From NCBI RefSeq assembly GCF_001969855.1, contig NZ_MRBL01000012.1, positions 1 to 64,000 of the forward strand: a stretch of DNA of 64,000 nucleotides, read 5' to 3'. This stretch comes from Bacillus haynesii. GTDB lineage: Bacteria > Bacillota > Bacilli > Bacillales > Bacillaceae. This document shows positions 52,553 to 60,702 of the stretch, in pieces (the stretch's first letter is position 1; every line of letters starts with the position of its first letter). The translations under genes and the position numbers were made by a program. The notes under the pieces were generated by a model. The model was not told the origin of the DNA. It did no database searches and saw nothing but the letters and a program-made list of their open reading frames with translations.

Positions 52553-52586
52553 ACAGTCTGGCCGGTACGGCCGGGCTGTTTTTTTA
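52553..52586 (+). terminator. Terminator after htrC
   Basis: Inverted repeat CAGTCTGGCCG / CGGCCGGGCTG with a T7 run. Confidence 0.9.
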
Positions 52587-52748
52587 TTATTATGACGCGC
52601 CCTACGAATGATCGTCAAAAGGAAAAAATATGATTTTTGGAGAGTGAAATGAGATTTTTTCTGAGTGAATAATCGGATTTTTGGGTGTGAATTCCAAGTT
52701 TTGCCCTATAAAAAATTATAGTTTGTAAAAAATGGACAAAGCATCATA

Positions 52749-52777
52749 TTGCGTTTCAATTTTGCGTACGATATGAT
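52749..52777 (+). promoter_or_regulatory. Promoter of the SAM hydroxide adenosyltransferase gene
   Basis: TTGCGT (52749-52754) and TATGAT (52772-52777) with a 17 nt spacer, about 70 nt upstream of the start codon. No known riboswitch fold is apparent in the leader. Confidence 0.65.
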
Positions 52778-52847
52778 GACTTTAATATTCTGACAAATGG
52801 CCGATTCAATGCAAGGTTTAAAAGATCAGGGCGGAGAGGGAGATAGG

Positions 52848-53693
52848 ATGAGTCAGCATGCACTTGTATTACAATCTGATTTTGGCCTTGATGACGGGGC
52901 GGTAAATGCGATGTACGGTGTGGCTTATTCGGTTGACAGTTCACTCCGGATTTTTGATTTGACGCACAACATTCCCGTTTTTCACATTTGGGAAGCTTCC
53001 TATCGGCTGCTGCAGTCCGTTTCTTATTGGCCTGAAGGCACTGTCTTCGTGTCGGTCGTCGATCCAGGGGTCGGCTCAGAACGCCGCAGCGTCGCAGTCA
53101 GAACTTCTTCCAATCAATATATCATCACACCGGACAACGGAACACTCACCCATATCAGCCGGCAAAATGGAATTGCCGAGGCTCGCTATCTTGATGAAGC
53201 GCAAAACAGGCTTCCGAATTCAGGGGAATCACATACATTCCATGGACGCGACATTTACGCCTACACCGGGGCAAGACTGGCAGCCGGCATTGTCAGCTTC
53301 GACCGGATCGGTCCGGAAGTTTCAATAGCTTCCATCGTCAAACTGCCGGTCATGGAAGCTTATATCGAAAATGATTGGATAACCGGAACGATCGACATTT
53401 TAGATATCCGGTTTGGTAACCTTTGGACGAATATCAGCCGGACGCTCTTTAAGTCACTTGATATTCAATACGGAGATCCTGTAGAAGTTGTCATCAAGCA
53501 TGAGGATACAAAAGTCTATCAGCAAACGATGGCATTTGGGCGGTCGTTTGCTGATATGCCGGTCGGCAAGCCGGTTGTTTATATCAATTCATTAGACCGC
53601 TTGGGCATTGCCCTCAACCAAGGATCGTTTGCTAAAACATACCATATTGGCACCGGTATCAACTGGCGGATTTCTCTTCGAAAAAATATATAA
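52848..53693 (+). CDS. SAM hydroxide adenosyltransferase (DUF62)
   Basis: A 281-residue member of the DUF62/duf-62 family, which hydrolyses S-adenosylmethionine to adenosine and methionine and is the relative of fluorinase and chlorinase. Visible marks are LQSDFGLDDGAVNAMYG with the conserved acidic residues, VSVVDPGVGSERRSVAV, ITPDNGTL and TFHGRDIYAYTGARLA. The frame opens 17 codons earlier; ATG at 52848 follows GAGAGGGAG. It lacks the 21-residue insertion loop of fluorinases as far as I can judge. Monocistronic. Its cellular role is unclear. Confidence 0.88.
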   Translation: MSQHALVLQSDFGLDDGAVNAMYGVAYSVDSSLRIFDLTHNIPVFHIWEASYRLLQSVSYWPEGTVFVSVVDPGVGSERRSVAVRTSSNQYIITPDNGTLTHISRQNGIAEARYLDEAQNRLPNSGESHTFHGRDIYAYTGARLAAGIVSFDRIGPEVSIASIVKLPVMEAYIENDWITGTIDILDIRFGNLWTNISRTLFKSLDIQYGDPVEVVIKHEDTKVYQQTMAFGRSFADMPVGKPVVYINSLDRLGIALNQGSFAKTYHIGTGINWRISLRKNI

Positions 53694-53701
53694 CGGTAGA
53701 C

Positions 53702-53738
53702 AAAAGAGCCTGGATATCCAATCAGGCTCTTTGCTTTT
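53702..53738 (+). terminator. Terminator after the SAM hydrolase gene
   Basis: Inverted repeat AAAGAGCCTG / CAGGCTCTTT with a T-rich tail. Confidence 0.88.
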
Positions 53739-53886
53739 GTGTCATTCTTATGACATAAACGCGTTTTTCAGCTAATCGAGAAGACAGCAATCATCTTTAA
53801 AAAAATAGTTCATTTGTCATATTGGTACCTAAGTCATATTGTCTAAAACAAGAGAAAAGAATATATTGAGGGGGTGTGCCGCTGCT

Positions 53887-53940
53887 ATGAAAAAATTCAT
53901 TCAATTCATTTGTTTGGAAAACGAGTGTCCGGAGGAATGA
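53887..53940 (+). CDS. 17-codon leader ORF upstream of DUF4234 gene
   Basis: ATG AAA AAA with GAGGGGGTG 11 nt upstream, encoding MKKFIQFICLENECPEE and stopping one base before the next ATG (53942). The ribosome site of the next gene (GGAGGAATGA) lies inside its last codons, so the two would be coupled. I do not recognise the peptide; it may be a translated leader rather than a product. Confidence 0.4.
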   Translation: MKKFIQFICLENECPEE

Positions 53941-53941
53941 T

Positions 53942-54412
53942 ATGAACGACAATGTGCAGACTGCGTTGAAAACGCTGTCTAATGTAAAGAGCAGAAGTAT
54001 CTTGTCCGTTTTTGTGCTATGTCTGATCACACTGGGGGTTTACATACCATACTGGTTTCTATCCAGGAAAAAAAGCTTCGATTTGCTGCCTTATCATGAT
54101 ATTCCCTACACCACGTTAAAAGCTATCATAATTTATCATTTATTTTCTATTCCAATTAGAATATCAGCAAAAATCGCTTTTCCTGACATGCATTACAGCC
54201 TTTATATGCTGCTCGACCGCGTGATTTTGATTCTGTCCGCAGGTGTTTTGATTTACTGCGCACTGGTGGTGACTGCTTCATTAAACAAGCTCTCAGGCAA
54301 AGAACCTGCGAATGGGTCCATTTTTGCGTTCCTATTGAATGTCATCTACATTCAGCACAGAATCAATAAACTTTCCGAGCCGAAAAGCGAATGGCTGAGC
54401 AAAGCATCATGA
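53942..54412 (+). CDS. DUF4234-type membrane protein
   Basis: A 156-residue protein with about four membrane segments. TLGVYIPYWFLSRKKSFD is the DUF4234 signature; a C-terminal GSIFAFLLNVIYIQHRIN is shared with the gene at 55391. GGAGGAATG before ATG. Function unknown. Confidence 0.7.
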   Translation: MNDNVQTALKTLSNVKSRSILSVFVLCLITLGVYIPYWFLSRKKSFDLLPYHDIPYTTLKAIIIYHLFSIPIRISAKIAFPDMHYSLYMLLDRVILILSAGVLIYCALVVTASLNKLSGKEPANGSIFAFLLNVIYIQHRINKLSEPKSEWLSKAS

Positions 54413-54442
54413 TCAATAAACAAGGAAGTGAAGTACAATTTG

Positions 54443-54961
54443 ATGTTGAAATCGAAAATTAAAATTGACTTGAACAAACCGAGAAAAAAGCCGGCAATCC
54501 GTTTGATGCCAATGACGGAAGAAGACTTTAAGACATACCAGATCTATTCCATCCAGCATTACGCCATGGAGAAAGTAAAAGCGGGCACATGGACAGTGGC
54601 GGAAGCGATGGAGAAAGCAGAAGAGCAGTTTGCAGCCCTTTTGCCAAACGGCATTGAGACGATCAACCATCATCTATGGTCAATCATGGACGACAGCGGG
54701 GATGCCGCAGGCTGGCTTTGGCTCTACGCTGACCCGCACCATCCTCAAAAGGAAGCATTTATTTACGATTTCGGGCTTTATGAAGCATATCGCGGGCAGG
54801 GAATCGGCCAGCAGGCTTTAGCCGTCTTAGAAGAGGAGGCAAAGCAATTAGGAGTCAAAAAGCTGTCCCTGCATGTATTCGCCCATAATAAAAAAGCGAA
54901 GCGACTATATGAAAAAATGAATTTCGAGACGACGGATTTGCATATGAGCAAGAGACTGTAA
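54443..54961 (+). CDS. yycN: GNAT-family N-acetyltransferase (YycN-like)
   Basis: A 172-residue acetyltransferase. The acetyl-CoA site is YRGQGIGQQALAVLEEEAKQ (about residues 115-134), followed by LHVFAHNKKAKRLYEKMNFE. The central LLPNGIETINHHLWSIMDD matches B. subtilis YycN. Start uncertain: AAGGAAGTG lies next to a GTG at 54428, and TTG 54440 or ATG 54443 have longer spacing. Substrate unknown. Confidence 0.8.
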   Translation: MLKSKIKIDLNKPRKKPAIRLMPMTEEDFKTYQIYSIQHYAMEKVKAGTWTVAEAMEKAEEQFAALLPNGIETINHHLWSIMDDSGDAAGWLWLYADPHHPQKEAFIYDFGLYEAYRGQGIGQQALAVLEEEAKQLGVKKLSLHVFAHNKKAKRLYEKMNFETTDLHMSKRL

Positions 54962-54991
54962 GATCAAAGCTGTGAAAGCTTTGATCTTTTT
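54962..54991 (+). terminator. Terminator after the GNAT gene
   Basis: Perfect inverted repeat GATCAAAGC / GCTTTGATC followed by TTTTTT. Confidence 0.9.
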
Positions 54992-55390
54992 TCATATCCA
55001 AAGTTCCACATGAAACACAGCGTGTCATTATTCCTAGTTGAGAGATACGGAAAATAACGAAAAAAGACAAAATGATTCGATTGAACCCCTTTATGTTACG
55101 CAATGACAGATTGCATATTACAAAGATAAAAATATGACGAATAATGTCCTATTGATTGTCGAATTTCCGCAGATGAACATGAAATAAGGATTAGGCAAAA
55201 GGATATAGTTTTTTTATTCCAGTCAAAAAAAAGAATCCATATACCTAAGAAAATCCCAATTTAACACTTCAATGGACTTTGATTTATCGGATTCAATATA
55301 GTACATTTTGATATGGAAAGTGGAAAAGTATAGATGGCAAGGATAAAAAGACCTGGAAGAACAGTTTTAAGGAAAGAAGCGTGTTTCAGC
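54992..55390. other. Intergenic region with a weak parS-like site
   Basis: About 400 nt, A/T-rich, no supported gene. AGTTCCACATGAAACA at 55002-55017 matches parS at 14 of 16 positions (changes at 1 and 9). Frames on either strand here lack ribosome sites and conserved features. Confidence 0.5.
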
Positions 55391-55873
55391 ATGAGTAAGG
55401 AATTAGATGAATTTCCGAAAATAAAAGCCATATATGCGGTGTTATTAACAATCATAACGTCTGGCATATACATCCCGTATTGGTTTCTTTCAAGAAGAAA
55501 GAATTTAGAACGATGCCAGATTAAGCTCCCGTATGTCGCCATTAAAGTGACGCTGCTGTTAAGCGTCTTTTCAATTTTGGAGCCTTTTTGGACTTTTTAT
55601 GCAATCACATTTCAAAGTGAAGACCTGCTTTCATACAGCGACAGCATTTTGCTTCTCCCGCTGCGCCCCGGACACAGCTTTCTCCCGCAGCTCTCATTTC
55701 TCCTTTTTTGGACGATAAATCTAGTTAGCGCATTTAAGGTTAGAAAAGCATTTATTGGGTTGTCAGAAAAGCCGGTTAACGGGTTTTGGACTTTCATTCT
55801 TAACGTTTCATATTTGCAGCATATCACGAATCAGCATTCTTTAGTTGTTCAGGAAAAAAGAGAAGCAATATAA
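55391..55873 (+). CDS. DUF4234-type membrane protein, paralogue
   Basis: A 160-residue membrane protein sharing SGIYIPYWFLSRRKNLE and PVNGFWTFILNVSYLQHIT with the gene at 53942. About four membrane segments. The frame opens at 55334; ATG at 55391 aligns with its paralogue, but the AAGGAAAG site lies further upstream than usual, so the start is uncertain. Function unknown. Confidence 0.65.
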   Translation: MSKELDEFPKIKAIYAVLLTIITSGIYIPYWFLSRRKNLERCQIKLPYVAIKVTLLLSVFSILEPFWTFYAITFQSEDLLSYSDSILLLPLRPGHSFLPQLSFLLFWTINLVSAFKVRKAFIGLSEKPVNGFWTFILNVSYLQHITNQHSLVVQEKREAI

Positions 55874-55884
55874 AAACAAGATGA

Positions 55885-55914
55885 AAGCATCAGCGAGGTT
55901 AGCTGGTGTTTTTA
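55885..55914 (+). terminator. Terminator after the second DUF4234 gene
   Basis: Inverted repeat AGCATCAGC / GCTGGTGTT followed by TTTTT. Confidence 0.7.
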
Positions 55915-55931
55915 ATTTAGCTGGAACAGAG

Positions 55932-56272
55932 TTATCCAGAGGAATATAAAAGCTTGTGGATAACCGCGCGAAGTCATGCTAAAACCTACTAACATGTGCA
56001 TAAATAGGGTATATTGAATAAGGAGCTTTTTTATAAAAGAGCCCAATGATACAGATATTGGAGGGACTTTTATGAAGTCTTGTGAAGAGCATATTGAAAC
56101 CGTCATTGACATGTACGTAGATGAAGAAGAATTGGCCCCGGAAATCAGAAAAATCGAACATACACACAGTTTATCCACAACCTGTGAATTGTGTGATAAG
56201 CCTGCAGTATATATAGTGGGGAACGAATGATCGGACACTAAATACACAACCTTTATCCACAATTGTGGATAA
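55932..56272. other. DnaA-box cluster around yyzF, upstream of rlmH
   Basis: Four perfect TTATCCACA boxes (either strand) at 55955-55963, 56171-56179, 56253-56261 and 56264-56272, plus TTATCCAGA at 55932-55940. B. subtilis has a DnaA-box cluster at the same gene (yydA = rlmH) among the oriC-proximal clusters that limit initiation. One box is inside the yyzF coding sequence; the last two face each other 40 nt before rlmH. Confidence 0.88.
56072..56230 (+). CDS. yyzF: CxxH/CxxC small protein YyzF
   Basis: A 52-residue protein with a CEEH motif near the start (Cys4, His7) and CELC (Cys38, Cys41), a probable zinc-binding pair, matching the CxxH/CxxC protein family represented by YyzF in B. subtilis. 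GGAGGGA lies 7 nt before ATG. Its position upstream of rlmH is conserved. No function is known. Part of a DnaA-box cluster lies inside it. Confidence 0.85.
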   Translation: MKSCEEHIETVIDMYVDEEELAPEIRKIEHTHSLSTTCELCDKPAVYIVGNE

Positions 56273-56310
56273 TGCATCTGAATAACTTGTTCTTAAAGTG
56301 GGGATGACCT

Positions 56311-56790
56311 GTGAATATATCAATCGTAGCAATCGGAAAACTAAAAGAAAAATATTTAAAACAAGGAATCGACGAATACATAAAACGGCTTTCGGCATAC
56401 GCAAAAGTCGACATCATCGAACTGCCGGACGAAAAAGCACCGGAAAACCTAAGCGATCAGGACATGAAAATCGTCAAAGACAAAGAAGGCGAACGAATTC
56501 TCTCAAAAATCAGCCCCGACGCCCATGTCATTGCCTTGGCAATCGGAGGAAAAATGAAAAGTTCGGAAGAATTAGCCGATAATATGGATAGACTCGCCAC
56601 ATATGGAAAGAGCAAGGTAACCTTCGTCATCGGCGGCTCACTCGGCTTGAGCGACGCCGTCCTGAAGCGCGCGGATGAGAAGCTGTCGTTTTCTCGAATG
56701 ACATTCCCGCATCAGCTGATGAGGCTGATTTTGCTGGAGCAGATTTATCGGGCGTTTCGGATTAATCGGGGGGAGCCTTATCATAAGTGA
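56311..56790 (+). CDS. rlmH: 23S rRNA (pseudouridine1915-N3)-methyltransferase RlmH
   Basis: SPOUT methyltransferase acting on the 70S ribosome at helix 69. The 159-residue protein has [19 protein letters not shown] at the start, [11 protein letters not shown] for SAM binding, and the C-terminal [20 protein letters not shown] then GEPYHK. GTG start preceded by GGGGATGA. A cluster of DnaA boxes lies just upstream. Confidence 0.97.
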   Translation: MNISIVAIGKLKEKYLKQGIDEYIKRLSAYAKVDIIELPDEKAPENLSDQDMKIVKDKEGERILSKISPDAHVIALAIGGKMKSSEELADNMDRLATYGKSKVTFVIGGSLGLSDAVLKRADEKLSFSRMTFPHQLMRLILLEQIYRAFRINRGEPYHK

Positions 56791-56881
56791 GTGAGATATT
56801 TTGCTGAATTTTGTTCAAAAAATCCTATAAATGAAAATATGAGTTAAAATGTAAATATCTATTTATCCAGGGGGATTGAAA

Positions 56882-59059
56882 TTGGGTTTACTTGAAATGA
56901 GTCGAATAAAAAGAAGGATTATTGACGAATACGATGGATTAATTGACCTTTCAGATGCAGTTGTAAGAGGAGAGCGAACTGAATCAAATGAATTTCTTAG
57001 TAGAGCGCTTGCTGCTTACAGTATAAACGTACTGTATACCGAGATTGATAACAGAATGGTGGCAGACTCTATAACTGATGGCTCTGGCGATAACGGTATT
57101 GATTTAATTTACTATAATGAAGAAAAAAACGAGCTTTGTTTAGTCCAGTCTAAATACAATCATAAAGGTAATTCTGAGCCTTCAATTGGTGAGATTCATA
57201 ATTTTATTGGAGGTGTTAAGGACCTAATCAACATTAAGTTTGATAAATTCAACCAAAAAGTAAATGATCGAAAAGATGAAATTGTTTCTATCTTAGAAAA
57301 AAGTAAATTAAAATTTAAGATAACTTTAGTATACACAGCAATAAATCTATCTCAGGATGCTAGACGAGAGTTCAATGAATTACTAGAGGAACTTAACGAT
57401 TTTAGGGATATCGCTGACTTGGAAATCATTAATCAAAAACGACTATATGCTTCCCTTCATAATAAAGATAATTCTAGAAATATCGATATTAATATTGATC
57501 TTAAAGATTGGGGAAAATATGATGGAGAGATGGAAGCCGTTTATGGCCAAGTCTCCGCTTTACAAATAGCAGATTGGTGGGAGAATTATGGTAATTCTCT
57601 ATATGAATATAACTTAAGAAAATTACTGGGTAGTACCCAGATAAATGAAGAGATTAGAAAAACTATCGAAACTGAACCAGAATTGTTTTGGTATTATAAT
57701 AACGGAATTACAATTGTTTGTGAAGAGCTTGATATAAAAAGAAGAAGAAATAAAAAAGATTTAGCAACGTTTGAGTGTAAAGGCATTAGTGTTGTCAATG
57801 GGGCTCAGACTGTAGGAGTCATAGGGAAGTATGCACAAACGATACCTTCTTCCGTTGGAGAAGACGGAAAAGGAAACTTAGAGAATGTGTATGTCTCTCT
57901 AAGGATTATATCTATTACTAGTGTAGATGATGAAGGTCAAGAATATTTAAACGAAACTTTTGCATCAGCAGTAACAACTAAGAATAACAGACAAAATGAG
58001 ATAAAAGAACGTGATTTTATTTCATTAGATGCATATCAGAAGAAAATTGAGAGCGATTTGGCGTTAATTGGAATAGAGTATCATCTGATGCGTGGTGAAG
58101 AAGAGGAAACTACAGAAACTAGTTTTGGTGTTCGTGAAGCGACACGAGCTTTATCCTTCGCGAAAGACATTGAAGCGACTATACAGGTTAAAAGAGAACC
58201 TGGATCAATATTTGCTGACTTAGATTCATCTGCATATAAAAAGTTATACAACGATAGTGTTACAAGTTATTACGTTTGGAACTGTGTACAAATTGAAAGA
58301 ATGATTTCCGCTGAATTAGACGCTGAAAGAGCAAGAGATCCAGAAGGGGAAAGACTTGCTATTTTGCTATACGGTAAGGAAATAGTAAGCAAGTTAGTAT
58401 TCGACTCGATAGGTACTGAAAATATTCCGACAGATAGTATAGATTTAACGATGATTTCTCGATCTACAAACTTTAAAGAGATTATTGAGCAAATCCTAAG
58501 TAGAATGGTATTAAAAGTAAGAGATATCGATAAGAGTCCTTCGAATATCTTCAAAAATAAAAAATTAATGAAAGAAATATATGAAGATGTAAAGATTCAT
58601 ATACTGAAGCATGAAGTCAAAAAAGATAGTATTTCTGCTGAATTAGAGCAATTTCAGGTAGAGAATATTGAAGGCTTGTCACGGGTAGAAAGGTTACAGT
58701 TATCTAGCTTTATGGACAAGATAAAAGATAATGCTTATGCACTTGAACTTTTTAAGAGATGGCTTGTAGAAATCTATGACGGTAAGCGGCATTATATAGG
58801 GTACAAGACTAATATCCACTTCTATAAAAAAGACGAGGGTGTTTCCGCAACAGAGAAATTTATTTTCAGGATAGCTTATTATACTAAGCTGATTATTTCT
58901 CTTGAGTTCAATGTTTATGGATCCAAATATCAAAGCATTCTTATGGAAAACAAAGAATTTGCAGATTGGGCAGAGAAAATAACCGATGATAAGCACCGAA
59001 TTATAATTGATAATATGGAAAAAGTTGAACAATTTATGAAGATAAAAGAGTACATTTAA
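56882..59059 (+). CDS. AIPR-family protein with N-terminal Mrr-like nuclease motif
   Basis: A 725-residue protein of the AIPR (abortive infection phage resistance) family. In the core, YYNNGITIVCEEL (about residue 274), VVNGAQTVGVIGKY and VTTKNNRQNEI are characteristic. Before it, GDNGIDLIYYNEEKN followed by LCLVQSKY (about residues 69-92) forms the D-x(n)-QxK catalytic pattern of Mrr-like PD-(D/E)xK nucleases. TTG at 56882 is chosen because AGGGGG lies 7 nt upstream; TTG 56876 and ATG 56897 are alternatives. It is AT-rich and codon-unlike its neighbours. Together with the convergent methylase it may be the nuclease of a restriction-like system. Confidence 0.82.
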   Translation: MGLLEMSRIKRRIIDEYDGLIDLSDAVVRGERTESNEFLSRALAAYSINVLYTEIDNRMVADSITDGSGDNGIDLIYYNEEKNELCLVQSKYNHKGNSEPSIGEIHNFIGGVKDLINIKFDKFNQKVNDRKDEIVSILEKSKLKFKITLVYTAINLSQDARREFNELLEELNDFRDIADLEIINQKRLYASLHNKDNSRNIDINIDLKDWGKYDGEMEAVYGQVSALQIADWWENYGNSLYEYNLRKLLGSTQINEEIRKTIETEPELFWYYNNGITIVCEELDIKRRRNKKDLATFECKGISVVNGAQTVGVIGKYAQTIPSSVGEDGKGNLENVYVSLRIISITSVDDEGQEYLNETFASAVTTKNNRQNEIKERDFISLDAYQKKIESDLALIGIEYHLMRGEEEETTETSFGVREATRALSFAKDIEATIQVKREPGSIFADLDSSAYKKLYNDSVTSYYVWNCVQIERMISAELDAERARDPEGERLAILLYGKEIVSKLVFDSIGTENIPTDSIDLTMISRSTNFKEIIEQILSRMVLKVRDIDKSPSNIFKNKKLMKEIYEDVKIHILKHEVKKDSISAELEQFQVENIEGLSRVERLQLSSFMDKIKDNAYALELFKRWLVEIYDGKRHYIGYKTNIHFYKKDEGVSATEKFIFRIAYYTKLIISLEFNVYGSKYQSILMENKEFADWAEKITDDKHRIIIDNMEKVEQFMKIKEYI

Positions 59060-59089
59060 AGGACAAAACTATGTGTCCTCTCAGACCGT

Positions 59090-59132
59090 TGACAAAAAGG
59101 TCGGGTATTTTGGATCCGACCTATTTTTGTCC
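59090..59132. terminator. Bidirectional terminator between AIPR and methyltransferase genes
   Basis: Long inverted repeat GACAAAAAGGTCGG / CCGACCTATTTTTGTC with A and T runs on either side, between two convergent genes. Confidence 0.85.
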
Positions 59133-59135
59133 AAT

Positions 59136-60348
59136 TTACTTGTTAGTGAGTTTTTTAGATTTATTTTTCTTAGCCGTTTCGAGTGTTTCAGGAAGCCAAT
59201 GACCATTCTTCCTTCTAATTTTTTTCATTTCATCAGTAAAAAGAATATTTTTCTTGGCTTGAATTTCTTTTATTTGATCTCTATGAAAATCAATATCTTC
59301 AAAACGTTTTATAATTGAATCAATTGGCCCGATTTCAGATCCAATCCACCGTCTTTTTAGAATTTCACTAACAATATATGTTGTTCCACTGCCTCCAAAT
59401 GGATCAAATACAACATCCCCTTCCTCGGAGGCCATGCTTATAATTCTCTCCATTAATTTTAAAGGTAATTCATTACTTTCTCTAGTTTTATATTTACTAT
59501 GTCTTACTGGAGATATATCGTGCCAAACATCTGTTAAGTTTAAGCCACGGGAATTCAACTTATTTTTGTAGCCACCATAATCTTTAATGTCTCCCCCACA
59601 ATGTCTACAAATTTCCAAAGGAATTCTTTGATTATTATAAGTATTAGGTTTTTTTCCTTTTGAAATAATACAGTAGAGAATAATGAGAAGGATAAAGTTT
59701 ATTAGGAATAGGTAATTGGTATTTTACATCTACTGAAATCCAATGTCTAAAGTTTAGGTATTTGTTTAAAATTGAAGAAATGTATGTATTCCAAATAGAA
59801 AGGTTCCAAATAAATAATGAACCACCTTCTTTTAATATATTGATACAGCCTATTACCCATTTCTCTGTCCATTGTAGATATTCTTCTTTAGTTAATTTAT
59901 CATTAATATTTGATTCATAAACTTTATTTAAATTAAACGGTGGATCAGCGAAGATTAAATCAACAGAATTTTCAGGAATATTTTGAATAATAGATAGACA
60001 ATCATCTTGATATAACTTTCCTAATTTTGTTATATATATTGGTTTGGCTGATGTTTTTTCTTTAAAATTTTTTGAATTATTAGGTTCTAATAATTTACTT
60101 ATAACAGAAGAGTTTTTGATGATATCTTTAATAGTACTGGTATCAAATATACCAAGTCTTAATTTTAATTCTAATTCAGTGATATTCAATTCCTTAAGAA
60201 TAACTTTTAAATCATGTTCAAAGGGAAAAATTCGTTCATCATTATACATTTTTAGTTTGGAAACAGGTATGTTAGTCTTTTTAGAAAATGCCAAGAGATC
60301 ATCGTTATCGGATATATTAAGTGCATCAAAAAAATAATTAGTTAACAA
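59136..60348 (-). pseudogene. Beta-class DNA methyltransferase with XRE-like N-terminus, frameshifted
   Basis: An N6-adenine or N4-cytosine DNA methyltransferase in two frames. The 5' part (60348 to 59644) has a helix-turn-helix-like N-terminus (LLAFSKKTNIPVSKLKMYND), then DCLSIIQNIPENSVDLIFADPPFNL with catalytic motif IV DPPF. The 3' part (to 59136) has DVWHDISPVRH, a CRHCGG pair and motif I DPFGGSGTT. Motif IV before motif I means class beta. The switch is at an A7 run (59649-59655 on the minus strand): removing one A gives a single frame of about 404 codons; as read, translation ends soon after. It starts at TTG 60348 with AAGGTGG very close. Confidence 0.8.
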
Positions 60349-60380
60349 ACCACCTTTTTAAATACTTTAAAATCTAATTT

Positions 60381-60402
60381 CACTCCATAGTGTGAAATTC
60401 AC
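60381..60402. promoter_or_regulatory. Controller-type operator between methylase and XRE genes
   Basis: Overlapping dyads CACTCCATAGTG (60381-60392) and the palindrome GTGAAATTCAC (60392-60402) lie between the divergent methylase and regulator genes. C-protein operators (C-boxes) of restriction-modification systems are adjacent dyads of this size. The assignment is inference. Confidence 0.45.
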
Positions 60403-60472
60403 TTCTATTATTATATTATAATTATAGTGAGTAAGATACTACTTTTGAAATAAATTTAAAGTTTGGATAACA

Positions 60473-60702
60473 ATGGCAAACCAAAAGTGAATTCAAAGAG
60501 AAACTAACTAAGTTAGGAAAAAAAATAAGATTGTTACGAGAAAAAAATGCCTTTCCCAGGAGGGACTTGCATAAGAGCGGGTTTACATAGAAACTATATT
60601 AGTAAATTAGAACTTGCACAAAAAAATCCAACTTATACGACCCTAATTAAATTATCAAATGCATTAGGGGTTAGTATTAACGAGCTTTTAGAGGAGGAAT
60701 AA
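60473..60702 (+). pseudogene. XRE-family (controller-like) regulator, frameshifted
   Basis: The sequence encodes pieces of a small helix-turn-helix protein: EKLTKLGKKIRLLREK, then CLSQEGLA in another frame, then RAGLHRNYISKLELAQ and NPTYTTLIKLSNALGVSINE to the end. Relative to one continuous frame, one A is missing from the A run at 60541-60547 and one base near 60574, and no in-frame start codon is seen for the first piece (the ATG at 60473 stops after five codons). The order and size match C proteins that regulate restriction-modification genes. It is broken as read. Confidence 0.72.

Noticed and set aside
55912..56277. 121-codon minus-strand frame opposite yyzF
   Set aside because: It is antisense to yyzF and the DnaA boxes, without a ribosome site or recognisable motif.
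59645..59660. Programmed -1 frameshift joining the methyltransferase halves
   Set aside because: The A-rich run resembles a slippery site, but the downstream half is in the +1 frame relative to the first half, so a -1 slip would not join them.
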